Shown: positions 35,543 to 45,258, counted from the stretch's first letter. The stretch is DNA of 64,000 nt from an uncultured Christensenella sp. (GCA_910584635.1 CAJUBA010000006.1:1-64000), one strand, 5' to 3'. Numbers and translations: made by a program. Notes: generated from the letters alone by a model not told the origin.

Positions 35543-37399
35543 ATGGCAAAACAAAACATCTTTCAAAAAGCCGGATTTCTTGTGAAAGACTTTTTCGCGC
35601 ATTGGAACACTCCGCCGAAAGAGGGCTATTATTTGTCCAACAAGGAATTCCTCGCTTATTCCGTAGGCGGCATGGGCGTGCAGGGTATGGGTATACTTAC
35701 ACAGTACTTTGCAATCAACATGGGCGTGCACCTCGCATTCGTTTACAATTTCGACCAAAGAGTCGTATTGTGGACTACATGGATAATGGCGATTCTTTCG
35801 CTGTTTCGCGCTCCGTTAGTCGGATGGATAATGGACAACACGAATACAAAGTGGGGTAAATACAGACCTTATTTGCTTTACACCGGTCTTTTGAGCGTTG
35901 TTTGTTTTTGGCTGCTCGCGTTTATTCCGAACATATTTATGCCGAAAAGCGGTATTCACGAAACGGAAACGAGCAAATGGTTGGTAATCGGCTCGTATCA
36001 GGTGATATATTTTATAGCGTTTACCGCTTTTAGTTTCTTCTCATTCGGAAGAATAGGTTTGGCGCAGGTTATAACTCCTAATACCAACGAGCGTACAAAA
36101 CTGTATTCGATCGGCGGAGTTATCGACTCTTTGGGACCGTCTATAGTGCAAATGTTTTTCCCGCTTATAGTAAACGCTTTTTACGGATCCAACGGTATTA
36201 AATACAAAGATCAGTTCGGCGGATTTACCGGCGATGAATTGAAAGATGAGTTGATAGACTTGGGAATGCCGCCAAACTTCGGTTTCGGTATGGAAAATAT
36301 TCGTACATATCAAATAATTTTCCCGATTTTCGGCGTAATTTGCGTATCCCTTGCCCTTGTTATGTTTTTCGGAACTAAGGAAAGAATTATTCAAGAAAAG
36401 AAGGTAAAGCAGAAAGTAAGTTTCTTTTCCGGTATAGCAAAAAGTTTCCAAAACAAATATTTTTGGATATGCAATATTTCAAACGTGCTTGCTTTCGGCA
36501 GAATTTTGATATTCGGCGCTACCTACTACGTTTGCGCTTATATGATGGCTCCGGCGCTCGGCGGAACCATGAGAGGTATAATGCCTACGATAGCGGCGAT
36601 AGGTTTTGTTCCCGGAATGGCGTTTGCTCCGCTGATACAGAAAAAATTAGGCAAAAAGAAAATGACTTTGATTTCATTTGCCGGTTCTGCGGTAATATCC
36701 GCATTGATGTTGATTTTGGTAATTTTTGCGTTTGAAAGTCCTGTTACTCCGTGGATATATTTTGTAGGATTATTCCTGCACAACATATTTATGGCGCTGT
36801 GGACGGTTACGTCGCCTGCGATGACCGCCGACTATTGCGAATATCAGCAGTGGAAGACAGGCGATCGACTGGATGGATATATGTCGCAGTATACAACGGT
36901 TATTACTACTATATGCGGTATGTTTACCGGACTTTTGACGTCCGAACTTTTGATAAAACTCGGCGCGAGTTCCGCTGTGGACTATTCAAATCCGACTGTA
37001 TTGAGAAGCGTCTTTATTTTCTGGGGTATCTTAGGCATAGTCTGCGGTATACTGGCTATTGTTCCGTTCCTATTCTGGGATTTGTCGGAAGAGAAACAAC
37101 TTTTAATGGCAAAGGAAATCAAGATCAGAAGTTTCAAAGAAAAACTCGCCGATAATTCGTTTGCGCAAGAAGACGTCGCGGAAGCGATTGCGCTCGGCGT
37201 ATTGACGGAAGAACAAGCGACACAAATGAATTTTATCGTTGCAAATGAAAATTGTTCGACGCAAGAAGATTCTTTGGTATCGCCTCTTACCGACGACAGT
37301 TCGCTCTTTGAGCCTGCAAACGACGAAGTTACCACCGATACATTGCCGTCAGACGGCAAATCGGATACGACAGACGAAAACGACGAAGAAGAGTTATAA
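35543..37399 (+). CDS. GPH-family sugar:cation symporter (MelB-like MFS)
   Basis: A 618-residue membrane transporter. ATG 35543 follows AAAGGGAG; the upstream in-frame ATG at 35516 does not. Twelve hydrophobic segments fit the glycoside-pentoside-hexuronide:cation symporter family, with the loop FRAPLVGWIMDNTNTKWGKYRPYLL that matches its conserved D-(x)3-T-x(2)-GKxRP motif, and MTADYCEYQQWKTGDR in the second half. A hydrophilic tail of about 110 residues rich in acidic residues follows the last helix; longer than usual for the family, perhaps regulatory. It closes the GH3-GH20 cluster and probably imports the glycosides those enzymes cleave. A terminator follows at 37437. Confidence 0.9.
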   Translation: MAKQNIFQKAGFLVKDFFAHWNTPPKEGYYLSNKEFLAYSVGGMGVQGMGILTQYFAINMGVHLAFVYNFDQRVVLWTTWIMAILSLFRAPLVGWIMDNTNTKWGKYRPYLLYTGLLSVVCFWLLAFIPNIFMPKSGIHETETSKWLVIGSYQVIYFIAFTAFSFFSFGRIGLAQVITPNTNERTKLYSIGGVIDSLGPSIVQMFFPLIVNAFYGSNGIKYKDQFGGFTGDELKDELIDLGMPPNFGFGMENIRTYQIIFPIFGVICVSLALVMFFGTKERIIQEKKVKQKVSFFSGIAKSFQNKYFWICNISNVLAFGRILIFGATYYVCAYMMAPALGGTMRGIMPTIAAIGFVPGMAFAPLIQKKLGKKKMTLISFAGSAVISALMLILVIFAFESPVTPWIYFVGLFLHNIFMALWTVTSPAMTADYCEYQQWKTGDRLDGYMSQYTTVITTICGMFTGLLTSELLIKLGASSAVDYSNPTVLRSVFIFWGILGIVCGILAIVPFLFWDLSEEKQLLMAKEIKIRSFKEKLADNSFAQEDVAEAIALGVLTEEQATQMNFIVANENCSTQEDSLVSPLTDDSSLFEPANDEVTTDTLPSDGKSDTTDENDEEEL

Positions 37400-37436
37400 T
37401 ACCGTTATCAAAAATGTGATTCAATATTAGTAACCG

Positions 37437-37466
37437 AATAAGGCGTCTTTTGAAGACGCCTTATTT
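37437..37466 (+). terminator. Terminator of the symporter gene
   Basis: AATAAGGCGTCTT-TT-GAAGACGCCTTATT. Confidence 0.85.
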
Positions 37467-37631
37467 CAATATGAAAATAAGATATGTTGCCGTTATCGGT
37501 AAAAAATAAGTTTATAATAAGATTAATAATTGTTTCGATATATTTGATTTAGAATAAATGAATTATTGTCAATTCCTAAACATGAGTTATCTTTTCCAAT
37601 TTTTTATTTTTTAGGGAAATTGTAGAGTTAT

Positions 37632-38507
37632 CTATAAGTTTTGTTGCAACCGTTTCAAAAAGATTTCCGCGCATTTCGGGAATACTTGATACTTCTTCCA
37701 CGCAATATCGAGATGAGATATAAGTTCGGGATAGAGGGGGCGGAAACACAAATTCGAGTTTCCCGTAGTATTCAAGATTTTATCCAAACTGACAGCGTAT
37801 CCAATACCTTCTTCTACAAGCAAAGACATATTATATAAGAGATTACCCGTAGCGACTATATTTAATTCTTCTTCACTTTTTTGAAACCATTCGCCGATTT
37901 TGTTTTTTCCTATAGACTGGCGGGAACGAATGATCGGTTTATCCCATAAATCTTCGGGCGTAATATATTCTTTTTCGGCAAGCGGACTGTCTTTTCGCAT
38001 AATAACGCCCCAAGTATCGTAAAGCGGCAGACGCAGATGGTCGTATTTTGACAAATCGAACGGCTCGATAAAAATTCCGAAATCTATAAGACCTTTATCC
38101 AGTCTTTCTGAAATCGTGCCGCTGTCGCCGCTGAATATATGGAATTTTACATTTGGATAATCGCATTGAACGGAGTGGGCGGCTTTCGCTATAAGCCCCA
38201 TTACGTAACTTTCTCCGCCGCCTATATAAATATCGCCGCTTATATCCGTGATAGGCGTATGCAGTTCGGCTTCCGTTTGATTATACAGTTCAATAATTTC
38301 TTCCGCGCGCTTACGAAGCAACTGTCCCGCTTCGGTAAGTGTGATTTTTTTCGTTCCGCGAATAAACAGTTGCTGTCCTATTTCTTTTTCTAGATTTTGC
38401 ATTTGTCGAGATAAATTCGGCTGTGTGATAAACAATGCTTCCGCCGCTTTGGATATACTTTGTTCGCGCGTAATTGCCAAAAAGTATTTCAGTTCACGTA
38501 GTTCCAT
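37632..38507 (-). CDS. LysR-family transcriptional regulator
   Basis: A 291-residue regulator. I place the start at ATG 38507 (MELRELKYFLAITREQS), preceded by AAGGAAGG; the open frame continues upstream without support. The winged HTH is at about 1-60 (SISKAAEALFITQPNLSRQMQNLEKEIG). The periplasmic-binding-like effector domain follows, with GSGESYV-like and DFGIFIEP blocks. It faces the decayed gene and small enzymes beginning at 38642, and LysR proteins often control such divergent genes. Confidence 0.9.
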   Translation of the reverse strand: MELRELKYFLAITREQSISKAAEALFITQPNLSRQMQNLEKEIGQQLFIRGTKKITLTEAGQLLRKRAEEIIELYNQTEAELHTPITDISGDIYIGGGESYVMGLIAKAAHSVQCDYPNVKFHIFSGDSGTISERLDKGLIDFGIFIEPFDLSKYDHLRLPLYDTWGVIMRKDSPLAEKEYITPEDLWDKPIIRSRQSIGKNKIGEWFQKSEEELNIVATGNLLYNMSLLVEEGIGYAVSLDKILNTTGNSNLCFRPLYPELISHLDIAWKKYQVFPKCAEIFLKRLQQNL

Positions 38508-38641
38508 TTTATACCTTCCTTTTGAATAATATAACATATTATTGATATGCGTGTCAATTATGGATATGGGATAAAATATAAGCATTTGACATGCGGTAGG
38601 ACTGATTATAAAATATAAATAGAGATGCGGGGGTGCAGATT

Positions 38642-38992
38642 ATGGAAAAACTAAATTTGACGAAAGAATGGGATAAGACGTTCCCGAAAAGCGAAAATAT
38701 AGACCACGAAAAATTATTTTTCACAACTGTTACGGAATAACGCTTGCGGCGGATTTGTATATTCCTAAAAATGCGAAAGGTAAACTTCCCGCCGTTGCGT
38801 TCTGCGGACCTTTCGGCGCTGTGAAAGAACAGTCGTCGGGATTGTACGCACAAGAAATGGCGCAGCGCGGCGTGGTAGCAATTCCCGGCCCCTCCAACCA
38901 CGACCATATCAGTATTTCACTTCTCGCTTTCCTACGAAGAAATGAGCGCGATTGCCATTTTGGATAGGAACGAAAAACACGATTGGTATTGA
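38642..38992 (+). pseudogene. Decayed fusion: alpha/beta-hydrolase start joined to aldo/keto-reductase end
   Basis: The start is intact (MEKLNLTKEWDKTFPKSEN) but a frameshift in an AAAAATTATTTTT run near 38710-38725 moves reading to the frame HNCYGITLAADLYIPKNA, then GPFGAVKEQSSGLYAQEMAQRG, the N-terminus of a predicted hydrolase. From GVVAIPGPSNHDHIS the sequence instead matches the C-terminal end of aldo/keto reductases, with another frame change into HFSLSYEEMSAIAILDRNE and stop at 38990. The join sits at a shared AQRG-like motif, so a deletion between two genes probably created it. Two frame changes argue against a working protein. Confidence 0.75.
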
Positions 38993-39003
38993 GGAATTTA
39001 TAT

Positions 39004-39219
39004 ATGTCAGAAAGCGTTAAGTCAATAGAGCGGAATTTAATAGACGCGGGTTGCGATAGGGATTTTATAGAAAAATTTATAAATCTAATCAATGCGCACA
39101 ACACGGCTGAAATGCTGAATATGCTTGCTATTCAACGGAAAACATTGCTTGACGGAATTCACGCGGACGAGCGGAAAATATACTGTCTAGATTATCTTGT
39201 AAATAAACTGAAAAAATAA
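39004..39219 (+). CDS. Small unknown 71-residue protein
   Basis: A charged, helical 71-residue protein starting at ATG 39004 (MSESVKSIERNLIDAGCDR). GAGGAATT lies 10 bp upstream. The repeated-leucine pattern and ending LDYLVNKLKK suggest a helical hairpin. It resembles small genes found near LysR/oxidoreductase clusters in gut Clostridia, but the function is unknown. It starts 11 bp after the pseudogene stop and precedes the monooxygenase by 16 bp, so it is probably in the same transcript. Confidence 0.65.
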   Translation: MSESVKSIERNLIDAGCDRDFIEKFINLINAHNTAEMLNMLAIQRKTLLDGIHADERKIYCLDYLVNKLKK

Positions 39220-39235
39220 ACGTAGGGTAACGATT

Positions 39236-39565
39236 ATGGCGATTACGATAAACATTTATTACAGCGGTAAGAACGGAAACGCCGTTAAATTCGCAAAAGA
39301 GATGATTTCTTCGGGATTGGTTGATACGATCCGACGCGAGAAAGGAAATTTGAGGTATGATTATTTTTTGCCTATGGACGATAGCGAAACTGTGCTTTTG
39401 ATTGACGGTTGGAAAGACCAAGCCGCACTCGACGCGCATCACGGTTTACCTTTAATGGAAAAAATCTCTACGTTGCGAGAAAAGTATAATTTGCGTATGC
39501 GCGTTGAAAGATACGTTACGGACGAAAGCGCGCCCGAAAGCGACAAAGCATTTATTAGAAAATAA
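39236..39565 (+). CDS. ABM-family putative monooxygenase
   Basis: A 109-residue protein of the antibiotic biosynthesis monooxygenase-like ferredoxin fold. It begins MAITINIYYSGKNG, and the family pattern GNLRYDYFLPMDDSETVLLIDGW and AALDAHH is visible. Members are small cofactor-free oxygenases or quinol monooxygenases. It sits 11 bp before the CMD-cupin gene. Confidence 0.8.
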   Translation: MAITINIYYSGKNGNAVKFAKEMISSGLVDTIRREKGNLRYDYFLPMDDSETVLLIDGWKDQAALDAHHGLPLMEKISTLREKYNLRMRVERYVTDESAPESDKAFIRK

Positions 39566-39576
39566 GGAGTAATTTT

Positions 39577-40305
39577 ATGAAAATCAAACAGACGGCGGGA
39601 CGCGACGCTCTTGGAGAATTCGCGCCGAAATTCGCGCAACTTAATGACGATATATTATTCGGCGAGGTGTGGTCAAGAGAAGGACTTTCGCTCAAAACGC
39701 GTTCTATGCTTACGTTAACGACGCTCGTAGCAAAGGGTCTTGTAGACAATTCTTTTTCCTATCATTTGCAGACGGCTAAGAAAAACGGCGTAACAAAATC
39801 CGAAATTGCAGAGATACTAACTCATATCGCATTTTATGCGGGCTGGCCCAACGCGTGGGCAGCGTTCCGTATAGCAAAAGAAGTCTATTCTGACGACGGC
39901 GTGTACGGCGGCATATTTGGCTTGGGCAAACCTAACGTCGAATATGCAAAATACTTTGTCGGCAAATCGTACTTAAATCCGCTTACAGATCCAAAGCAAA
40001 CAGTGTTTATGGCGAACGTTACCTTCGAGCCGAAATGCCGTAATAATTGGCATATCCATAAAGCCGAGCAAGGCGGGGGACAAATTATTTTATGCTCCGA
40101 CGGACAAGGTTGGTATCAGGAATGGGGACAACCTGCGCGTAAACTTTCTGCAGGCGACGTGGTGCATATACCTGCGGGAGTAAAACATTGGCATGGCGCG
40201 ACGAAAGACAGTTGGTTTTCTCATATTGCTGTAGAGTGTCCCGGAGTGAATACGTCTACCGAATGGCTCGAACCCGTAACCGAAGAGCAGTACAGCAATC
40301 TATAA
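39577..40305 (+). CDS. Carboxymuconolactone decarboxylase-like protein fused to a cupin
   Basis: A 242-residue two-domain protein. The first 110 residues form an AhpD/CMD-type helical domain (KTRSMLTLTTLVAKGLVDNS; AFYAGWPNAWAAF); the usual CxxC of peroxidase-type members is absent. The second half is a cupin barrel with metal-ligand histidines in NNWHIHKAEQGGGQ and VHIPAGVKHWHG. Such fusions are common beside LysR regulators and aldo/keto reductases in Firmicutes. TAAGGAGTAA precedes the ATG. Its reaction is unknown. Confidence 0.88.
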   Translation: MKIKQTAGRDALGEFAPKFAQLNDDILFGEVWSREGLSLKTRSMLTLTTLVAKGLVDNSFSYHLQTAKKNGVTKSEIAEILTHIAFYAGWPNAWAAFRIAKEVYSDDGVYGGIFGLGKPNVEYAKYFVGKSYLNPLTDPKQTVFMANVTFEPKCRNNWHIHKAEQGGGQIILCSDGQGWYQEWGQPARKLSAGDVVHIPAGVKHWHGATKDSWFSHIAVECPGVNTSTEWLEPVTEEQYSNL

Positions 40306-40560
40306 ACAAACAAAATCAAGGCGATTATTGAAAAAACAAAATACTAATTCAATTACGTTATATCATTTCTAAATAACGATTCTCTCTTCTATTTTAGTTT
40401 TACTACTAATATTATTTATATTTTGTCATTGTCGCCGTCAATAAAATTATAATTGTAAACACACAAACTTGCCATTATCGGCAAAAACTTATTTATTTTC
40501 CGTTCTGATTTATTGCAATTTTGCCGATAATATGATATACTTATAAGCGAGGTAAATAGA

Positions 40561-41454
40561 ATGAAGTTTTTATCGGTAGCGCAAACGGCGAAAAAATGGA
40601 ATATGTCCGAACGTAGCGTAAGGAATTATTGCGCTATGGGGAAAGTGGACGGAGCGTTTTTAACGGGTAAAACGTGGAATATTCCTGATGATGCGCAAAA
40701 ACCCGATAGGGTAAATAAGCGCGTCGATATACCTACCACATTACTTGAAATACTTTTAGCCGAGAAAAAATCCAAACTGTCGGGTGGCATTTATCATAAG
40801 GTGCAAATAGACTTGACATACAATTCTAATCATATAGAGGGTAGTCGACTTTCACACGACCAAACACGCTATATATTTGAAACAAACACAATCGGAATAG
40901 AAAGTGGCGCAGTAAAAGTCGACGATATAGTAGAAACGGCTAATCACTTTAAGTGTATCGATTTGATAATAGAAAACGCTAAAAAAGCAATCACAGAAGC
41001 ATTCATTAAAGAGTTGCACCGCACGTTAAAGAACGGCACGACGGACGCACGGCAGGATTGGTTTGCCGTTGGCGATTACAAAAGATTGCCTAATACCGTG
41101 GGCGATATGTTTACGGCGAAACCCGAAGAAGTAGCCGAAAAAATGAAAGAACTGCTTTTTGAATATAATGCGAAAAAAGAAAAGTCATTCGATGACCTTT
41201 TGGACTTTCACTATAATTTTGAATGTATACACCCATTCCAAGACGGTAACGGCAGAATCGGCAGACTTTTGTTATTTAAGGAATGCCTAAAACATAATAT
41301 CGTTCCGTTCATCATAGACGAGGAATTAAAGATGTTTTACTATCGCGGACTGAAAGAGTGGAAAATTGAGCGAGGGTACTTGCGCGATACTTGCCTTGCG
41401 GCGCAAGACAAATTCAAAAAGGGTCTTGACTATTTTCACATTAAATATAATTGA
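40561..41454 (+). CDS. Fic-family protein with N-terminal HTH and class II inhibition motif
   Basis: A 297-residue Fic-domain protein. The first 45 residues look like a small HTH (SVAQTAKKWNMSERSVRNYC). The inhibitory helix carries SNHIEG (residues 89-94), the [S/T]xxxE[G/N] motif that in class II Fic enzymes blocks ATP via its glutamate (E93). The catalytic motif is HPFQDGNGRIGR from H224. All key residues are kept, so it should be an AMP-transferase, held in check by its own motif. Its target is unknown. No antitoxin-like partner is adjacent. GCGAGGTAAA precedes the ATG. Confidence 0.92.
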   Translation: MKFLSVAQTAKKWNMSERSVRNYCAMGKVDGAFLTGKTWNIPDDAQKPDRVNKRVDIPTTLLEILLAEKKSKLSGGIYHKVQIDLTYNSNHIEGSRLSHDQTRYIFETNTIGIESGAVKVDDIVETANHFKCIDLIIENAKKAITEAFIKELHRTLKNGTTDARQDWFAVGDYKRLPNTVGDMFTAKPEEVAEKMKELLFEYNAKKEKSFDDLLDFHYNFECIHPFQDGNGRIGRLLLFKECLKHNIVPFIIDEELKMFYYRGLKEWKIERGYLRDTCLAAQDKFKKGLDYFHIKYN

Positions 41455-41539
41455 TTAAAAACTTTGTTGAGATATTATATCTATCGAATGTAAAAGCGAT
41501 TTCACACAAAAAACCGCCTTAAAAGGTGATTTTCTTATA

Positions 41540-41572
41540 CAAAAAAGTACTCTCAACGTTTTGAGAGTACTT
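41540..41572 (-). terminator. Terminator of tRNA-Thr
   Basis: AAGTACTCTCAA-AACG-TTGAGAGTACTT followed by TTTT on the minus strand. Confidence 0.85.
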
Positions 41573-41574
41573 AA

Positions 41575-41650
<76 letters not shown>

Positions 41651-41677
41651 ATATTAAGTTTGTAGTTTACTATAATC

Positions 41678-41824
41678 GCGTCCTTGGCGGACGTGCGCTC
41701 CCGACTGCAAAAGAACCTCGCTTGATCTTTGAAACCTTTCGTCGTTGCAGTTCGCTTTGACTAAAAACGATTATCAATCGTTTTCTTAACGTCGCGCGCC
41801 TGCTGAGCCATAGCAGCATATTAA
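41678..41824 (-). other. Broken partial copy of tRNA-Thr
   Basis: Positions 41799-41824 match 41632-41657 exactly over 26 bp (5' tRNA end plus upstream flank). Positions 41678-41708 resemble the anticodon region of the tRNA. About 90 bp of foreign sequence separates them, including AAAACGATT/AATCGTTTT. No T-arm or CCA end remains, so it is not functional. The 41651-42006 gap holds nothing else. Confidence 0.55.
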
Positions 41825-42006
41825 ATATTAATCTAACGCGCCTAAACCGTAGCAACCAATTCTTTTGGAATCGCAGTTTTGCTTGCTTAATCATTATAAA
41901 TGAAAGAGAGGTCAGTGTCAAATATTTTTTGCGATTAAATTGTAATTGTGTTTGTATTGACAAGTATATCGTAAATAAGTATATTATAAATATTGAGGAA
42001 AGGCAG

Positions 42007-42798
42007 ATGAGTAAAAAGAAAATCGACAAAGATACGGTTATCAACAGAGGACAATATAGCATTGTCAAGATTGTCATGCTTAATATTATCGGCGGAATTT
42101 TTGTTCTTATCGGAGCAAAGTTGGTTTCCATTTGCATTGAAATGGTTGCGGAAGTTATAAAAAAAGGCGAATCATTTAACGCGACGGTTTTGTTGCCTAT
42201 GGTAATCGGCTTATTATTTGGATTATTCGGCGGAATCGCTTTGTTTTTCGCATGGAAAGACGTCTATCATTGGAGAAAGAAAAAGATTGCTAGGGAATGC
42301 GGAGAAGACGGTTTTGCCGTCATAATCGATTATTACAGCATCTCCGAAGGGTCGAAAAGCGGTATGAACATAAACCGCTATTACGGCTTCGTTTTGTCTT
42401 ATGAAAAGGACGGGGAGCAAAAGACTTTCAAGACTGACGCTACGTTTGAAATCAACGAATACAATTACTTGAAATCTTTGGATCAGGTCAAAATAAAGAT
42501 TTACGGGGATTACGTGGTAATCAACGAAGAATTTCGCTACGGTATTTATACAAAAGATTCATATTCGGGATTGGACAAAAAGTATTTCAATGAAAAGCCT
42601 TATTCCACGATTATAAAAATTATGACCTGGTTTACGCTAATTTGGATAGTAGTGTTTTTTGTTTTTTTCGGATTGACAATAGCGCTGAAAAACAACGTGT
42701 TTGTTTTTATCGGATTCGCAGGTTTTCCGGTGGTCATTATACCGCTTGGCATAGTCTATGCGTATTACTTTTTCGGAGGCGACAAGAAAAAGAAATAG
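42007..42798 (+). CDS. Unknown four-helix membrane protein
   Basis: A 263-residue membrane protein starting at ATG 42007 after GAGGAAAGGCAG. Four hydrophobic helices are visible, two near residues 17-75 and two near 205-255, flanking a soluble central domain of about 120 residues (GFAVIIDYYSISEGSKSG; NEYNYLKSLDQVKIKIYGDY). The central domain has a DUF3592-like feel, but I do not claim the family. The C-terminal tail is KKKK. It converges on the SNF2 gene with a 20-bp gap. Confidence 0.65.
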   Translation: MSKKKIDKDTVINRGQYSIVKIVMLNIIGGIFVLIGAKLVSICIEMVAEVIKKGESFNATVLLPMVIGLLFGLFGGIALFFAWKDVYHWRKKKIARECGEDGFAVIIDYYSISEGSKSGMNINRYYGFVLSYEKDGEQKTFKTDATFEINEYNYLKSLDQVKIKIYGDYVVINEEFRYGIYTKDSYSGLDKKYFNEKPYSTIIKIMTWFTLIWIVVFFVFFGLTIALKNNVFVFIGFAGFPVVIIPLGIVYAYYFFGGDKKKK

Positions 42799-42818
42799 GG
42801 CGTATTTATTAACAAAAT

Positions 42819-44999
42819 TTAAGATTGTTGCGATATTTGCGGACTGTCGGGTTGAGATAGTCCGCGTTTTTCGTTTATTCTCGCAATTTCTTTTTCCATA
42901 ATATCTCCGAAAGAATTTTCGTCGATTTCCAAACTTTGTTCTGCCGAAACGGATTTATCTGCGAAAGCGTCGAATACCGCTTGTTTTTGTTCCAAGGTAT
43001 CGGTTATCTTTTCGTCTACAGAATCTTCGCATAGCAGTCTGAATACTAGTACGTTGCGCGACTGTCCCATTCTGTAAGCGCGGGAAATGGCTTGATTTTC
43101 CGTAGAGGGTTTGAACTGCGGTTCGCAAATTACGACAACGCTTGCCGACTGGATATTAAGTCCCGTGCCTCCCGACTGTATTTGCGCCAACAGCACGCTA
43201 CCCGCAGGAGCCGCGTCAAATTCGTCCAATATCTCTTGACGTCTTTGCGGGGGAACGGAGCCGTTGATAGGATTCAAACATTTGTCTCCGAGTAGCATAT
43301 ATATCTTGCGAATAGTGTCCAAAAAGAAGGAGAACACTATTACTTTTCTGTTGTCTTTTTCCGCATCTTCGACGATTTCGAGCAAGCGGTTGGCTTTTGA
43401 CGAATTTTTCAAGTCTTTGACGTTCCACGAAACTCTTCGCGCTTCTACGTATTTCTTTTGCAAAACGGCGTTTTCGTAGAGTTCCTCTTCTTCGGAATTC
43501 ATTTCGCACCACTCCTCGCTTTGTATAAGTTCTGGCAATTCGGTAAGCACGTCGTCGCGTTTTCTTCTATAATAAACGGGAGCGATTTTCAATCTGAATT
43601 GCGGGGCGGAAGACATAAATGCAAAGCCTTTAATTTGATTTGCAAGGTCGGGTTGAAGAATAGAAATAAGGCTTATCATCTCGTCAACGTCGTTTTCAAG
43701 CGCGGTACCCGTCATAAACAAAATTCCTTCCGCGCGTTTGCACAGTCTTTTTGTATTGACGGTGCGTTTGGCTTCGGGATTTTTTATGTAGTGCGCTTCG
43801 TCAACAACGAGCAAGTCGAATTTGAAAGTCTCGTCCATTTTGAAAAACGCGGTGGTTTCGTAAGTCGTTATTCCCACGCCGCCTTCTTTAATCCACGTTT
43901 TCAAAGCGCTGTCTCTGTCGTCGCCGTGAATCTTAATCGCGTTTAATTCGCTGTGTTTGGTTATTTCTCTTCGCCAGTTGGAAAGCACGCTTGCGGGGCA
44001 GATTACGAGAAAATGCGTCGCTCCGCCGTTTTTGAGCGAAACCATTGCCGCTATTGCCTGTATGGTTTTTCCCAAGCCCATTTCGTCGCCTAGCAAGACT
44101 TTTTTCTGATGTAAAATATATTTAACTCCCCATTCCTGATAACGGCGCAACGAGCATTTCAAACCGTCGAGATTCAATGGCTGTTGTTTTATATCCAACG
44201 CGAGGTCTTCGGGCAGTCCGTAGACAACGTCGTCAGTTCCCAAAAGTCCCGGACATATATCTTCAAGAATATTAAAGAAAGTAACAGTATTTTTGTCAAA
44301 GTCTTCCCATGCGTCGACTGCGTCGGTTGATAGAATCTTGTTGACGTCGTTTAACAGGGAAGTAACTTCTGTGTTGTAACTCTCTCTAAGTAATTGCTCC
44401 AATGAAACGTAAGCGTTTATCGCCGCCTCTTTTCGCTTTTTGGATACGAACAGCCACCCCAAGGTTTTCGTGGCAGGCAGAAGATTTTCAATGGAGAGAG
44501 TAATTTTGGAGTAATAGTCGTCGAGTAGAGTTTTACTTGTTTTCGAATAAGGCAAACAATTCTTAAAAATTGAGATAGCGGTTACAAGTTTGGTTGTAAA
44601 CTCGTTTCTTGAATCAATGCTCAATCTGATTTTTATTTCGCGACGTATCTTTTCGGAAAACTCGTCGACTTTTCTTTTTATCGTGTAAGCGGTATCTTCG
44701 CTTATTCCGTTGACGTCGGCGATGTCGTACACCGAAACGGAGCGCAAATCCCCGAAAGTTTCAAATCCGTTTTCTGTGAGCGCTTTTACTCTAATACCTC
44801 TTCTATCGCGGTTAAGTTCCTCGACGGAAACCGTATTGAGTATAGCCAACACTTCATTATCCGTATAAGCGTCTGCGGCTTTCTTTACCTCGTCGCGCAA
44901 TGCGATGCTAAGTCCCTTCGCTTCTTTTAGTGAAGCGATATATGTTTCGTGCGTTCTTATAATTTTCTTTGCGTCTTTTGCCGAAAAATCTCTTGCCAT
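42819..44999 (-). CDS. SNF2-family DNA-dependent ATPase/helicase
   Basis: A 726-residue superfamily 2 ATPase. The N-terminal 270 residues are helical, with a helix-hairpin-helix-like stretch near 75-105 (TENGFETFGDLRSVSVYDIA). The motor carries Walker A DEMGLGKTIQAIAAM near 303, DEAH near 398, TGTALEN and the late motif ISRAYRMGQSRN with FRLLCEDSVDE. It probably translocates on double-stranded DNA. SNF2 proteins can serve in repair or phage defence; no partner gene is adjacent, so the role is open. The ATG follows CGGAGTGAATT. Confidence 0.93.
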   Translation of the reverse strand: MARDFSAKDAKKIIRTHETYIASLKEAKGLSIALRDEVKKAADAYTDNEVLAILNTVSVEELNRDRRGIRVKALTENGFETFGDLRSVSVYDIADVNGISEDTAYTIKRKVDEFSEKIRREIKIRLSIDSRNEFTTKLVTAISIFKNCLPYSKTSKTLLDDYYSKITLSIENLLPATKTLGWLFVSKKRKEAAINAYVSLEQLLRESYNTEVTSLLNDVNKILSTDAVDAWEDFDKNTVTFFNILEDICPGLLGTDDVVYGLPEDLALDIKQQPLNLDGLKCSLRRYQEWGVKYILHQKKVLLGDEMGLGKTIQAIAAMVSLKNGGATHFLVICPASVLSNWRREITKHSELNAIKIHGDDRDSALKTWIKEGGVGITTYETTAFFKMDETFKFDLLVVDEAHYIKNPEAKRTVNTKRLCKRAEGILFMTGTALENDVDEMISLISILQPDLANQIKGFAFMSSAPQFRLKIAPVYYRRKRDDVLTELPELIQSEEWCEMNSEEEELYENAVLQKKYVEARRVSWNVKDLKNSSKANRLLEIVEDAEKDNRKVIVFSFFLDTIRKIYMLLGDKCLNPINGSVPPQRRQEILDEFDAAPAGSVLLAQIQSGGTGLNIQSASVVVICEPQFKPSTENQAISRAYRMGQSRNVLVFRLLCEDSVDEKITDTLEQKQAVFDAFADKSVSAEQSLEIDENSFGDIMEKEIARINEKRGLSQPDSPQISQQS

Positions 45000-45258
45000 A
45001 ATTCACTCCGTATATCAAGATTATAGCATTTAAGTAATTTATATGCAAAGAATTATATATATAATACGATTTATTTATACAAAGAATAACAATTTAATAA
45101 TAAACAGACGCATTTTGACTTAAAAAAAGGTGATAAACTTAAAGCCGTTTTGCAATTTTTTGTTTTTTTCAACAAAAAACACTAAAAGTATTGAAAAATT
45201 GAAATTTTATTGTTACAATAATAACGGTGTGGGTAATCTATCAGGATTATTAGGTGAT

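Noticed and set aside
40561..41454. Fic/Phd toxin-antitoxin pair
   Set aside because: There is no antitoxin-like small gene beside it, and the inhibitory motif lies in the same protein.
42819..44999. Part of a DISARM- or restriction-type defence operon
   Set aside because: The SNF2 ATPase has no methylase, nuclease or phospholipase neighbour; the adjacent genes are a tRNA, a membrane protein and a separate HTH unit.
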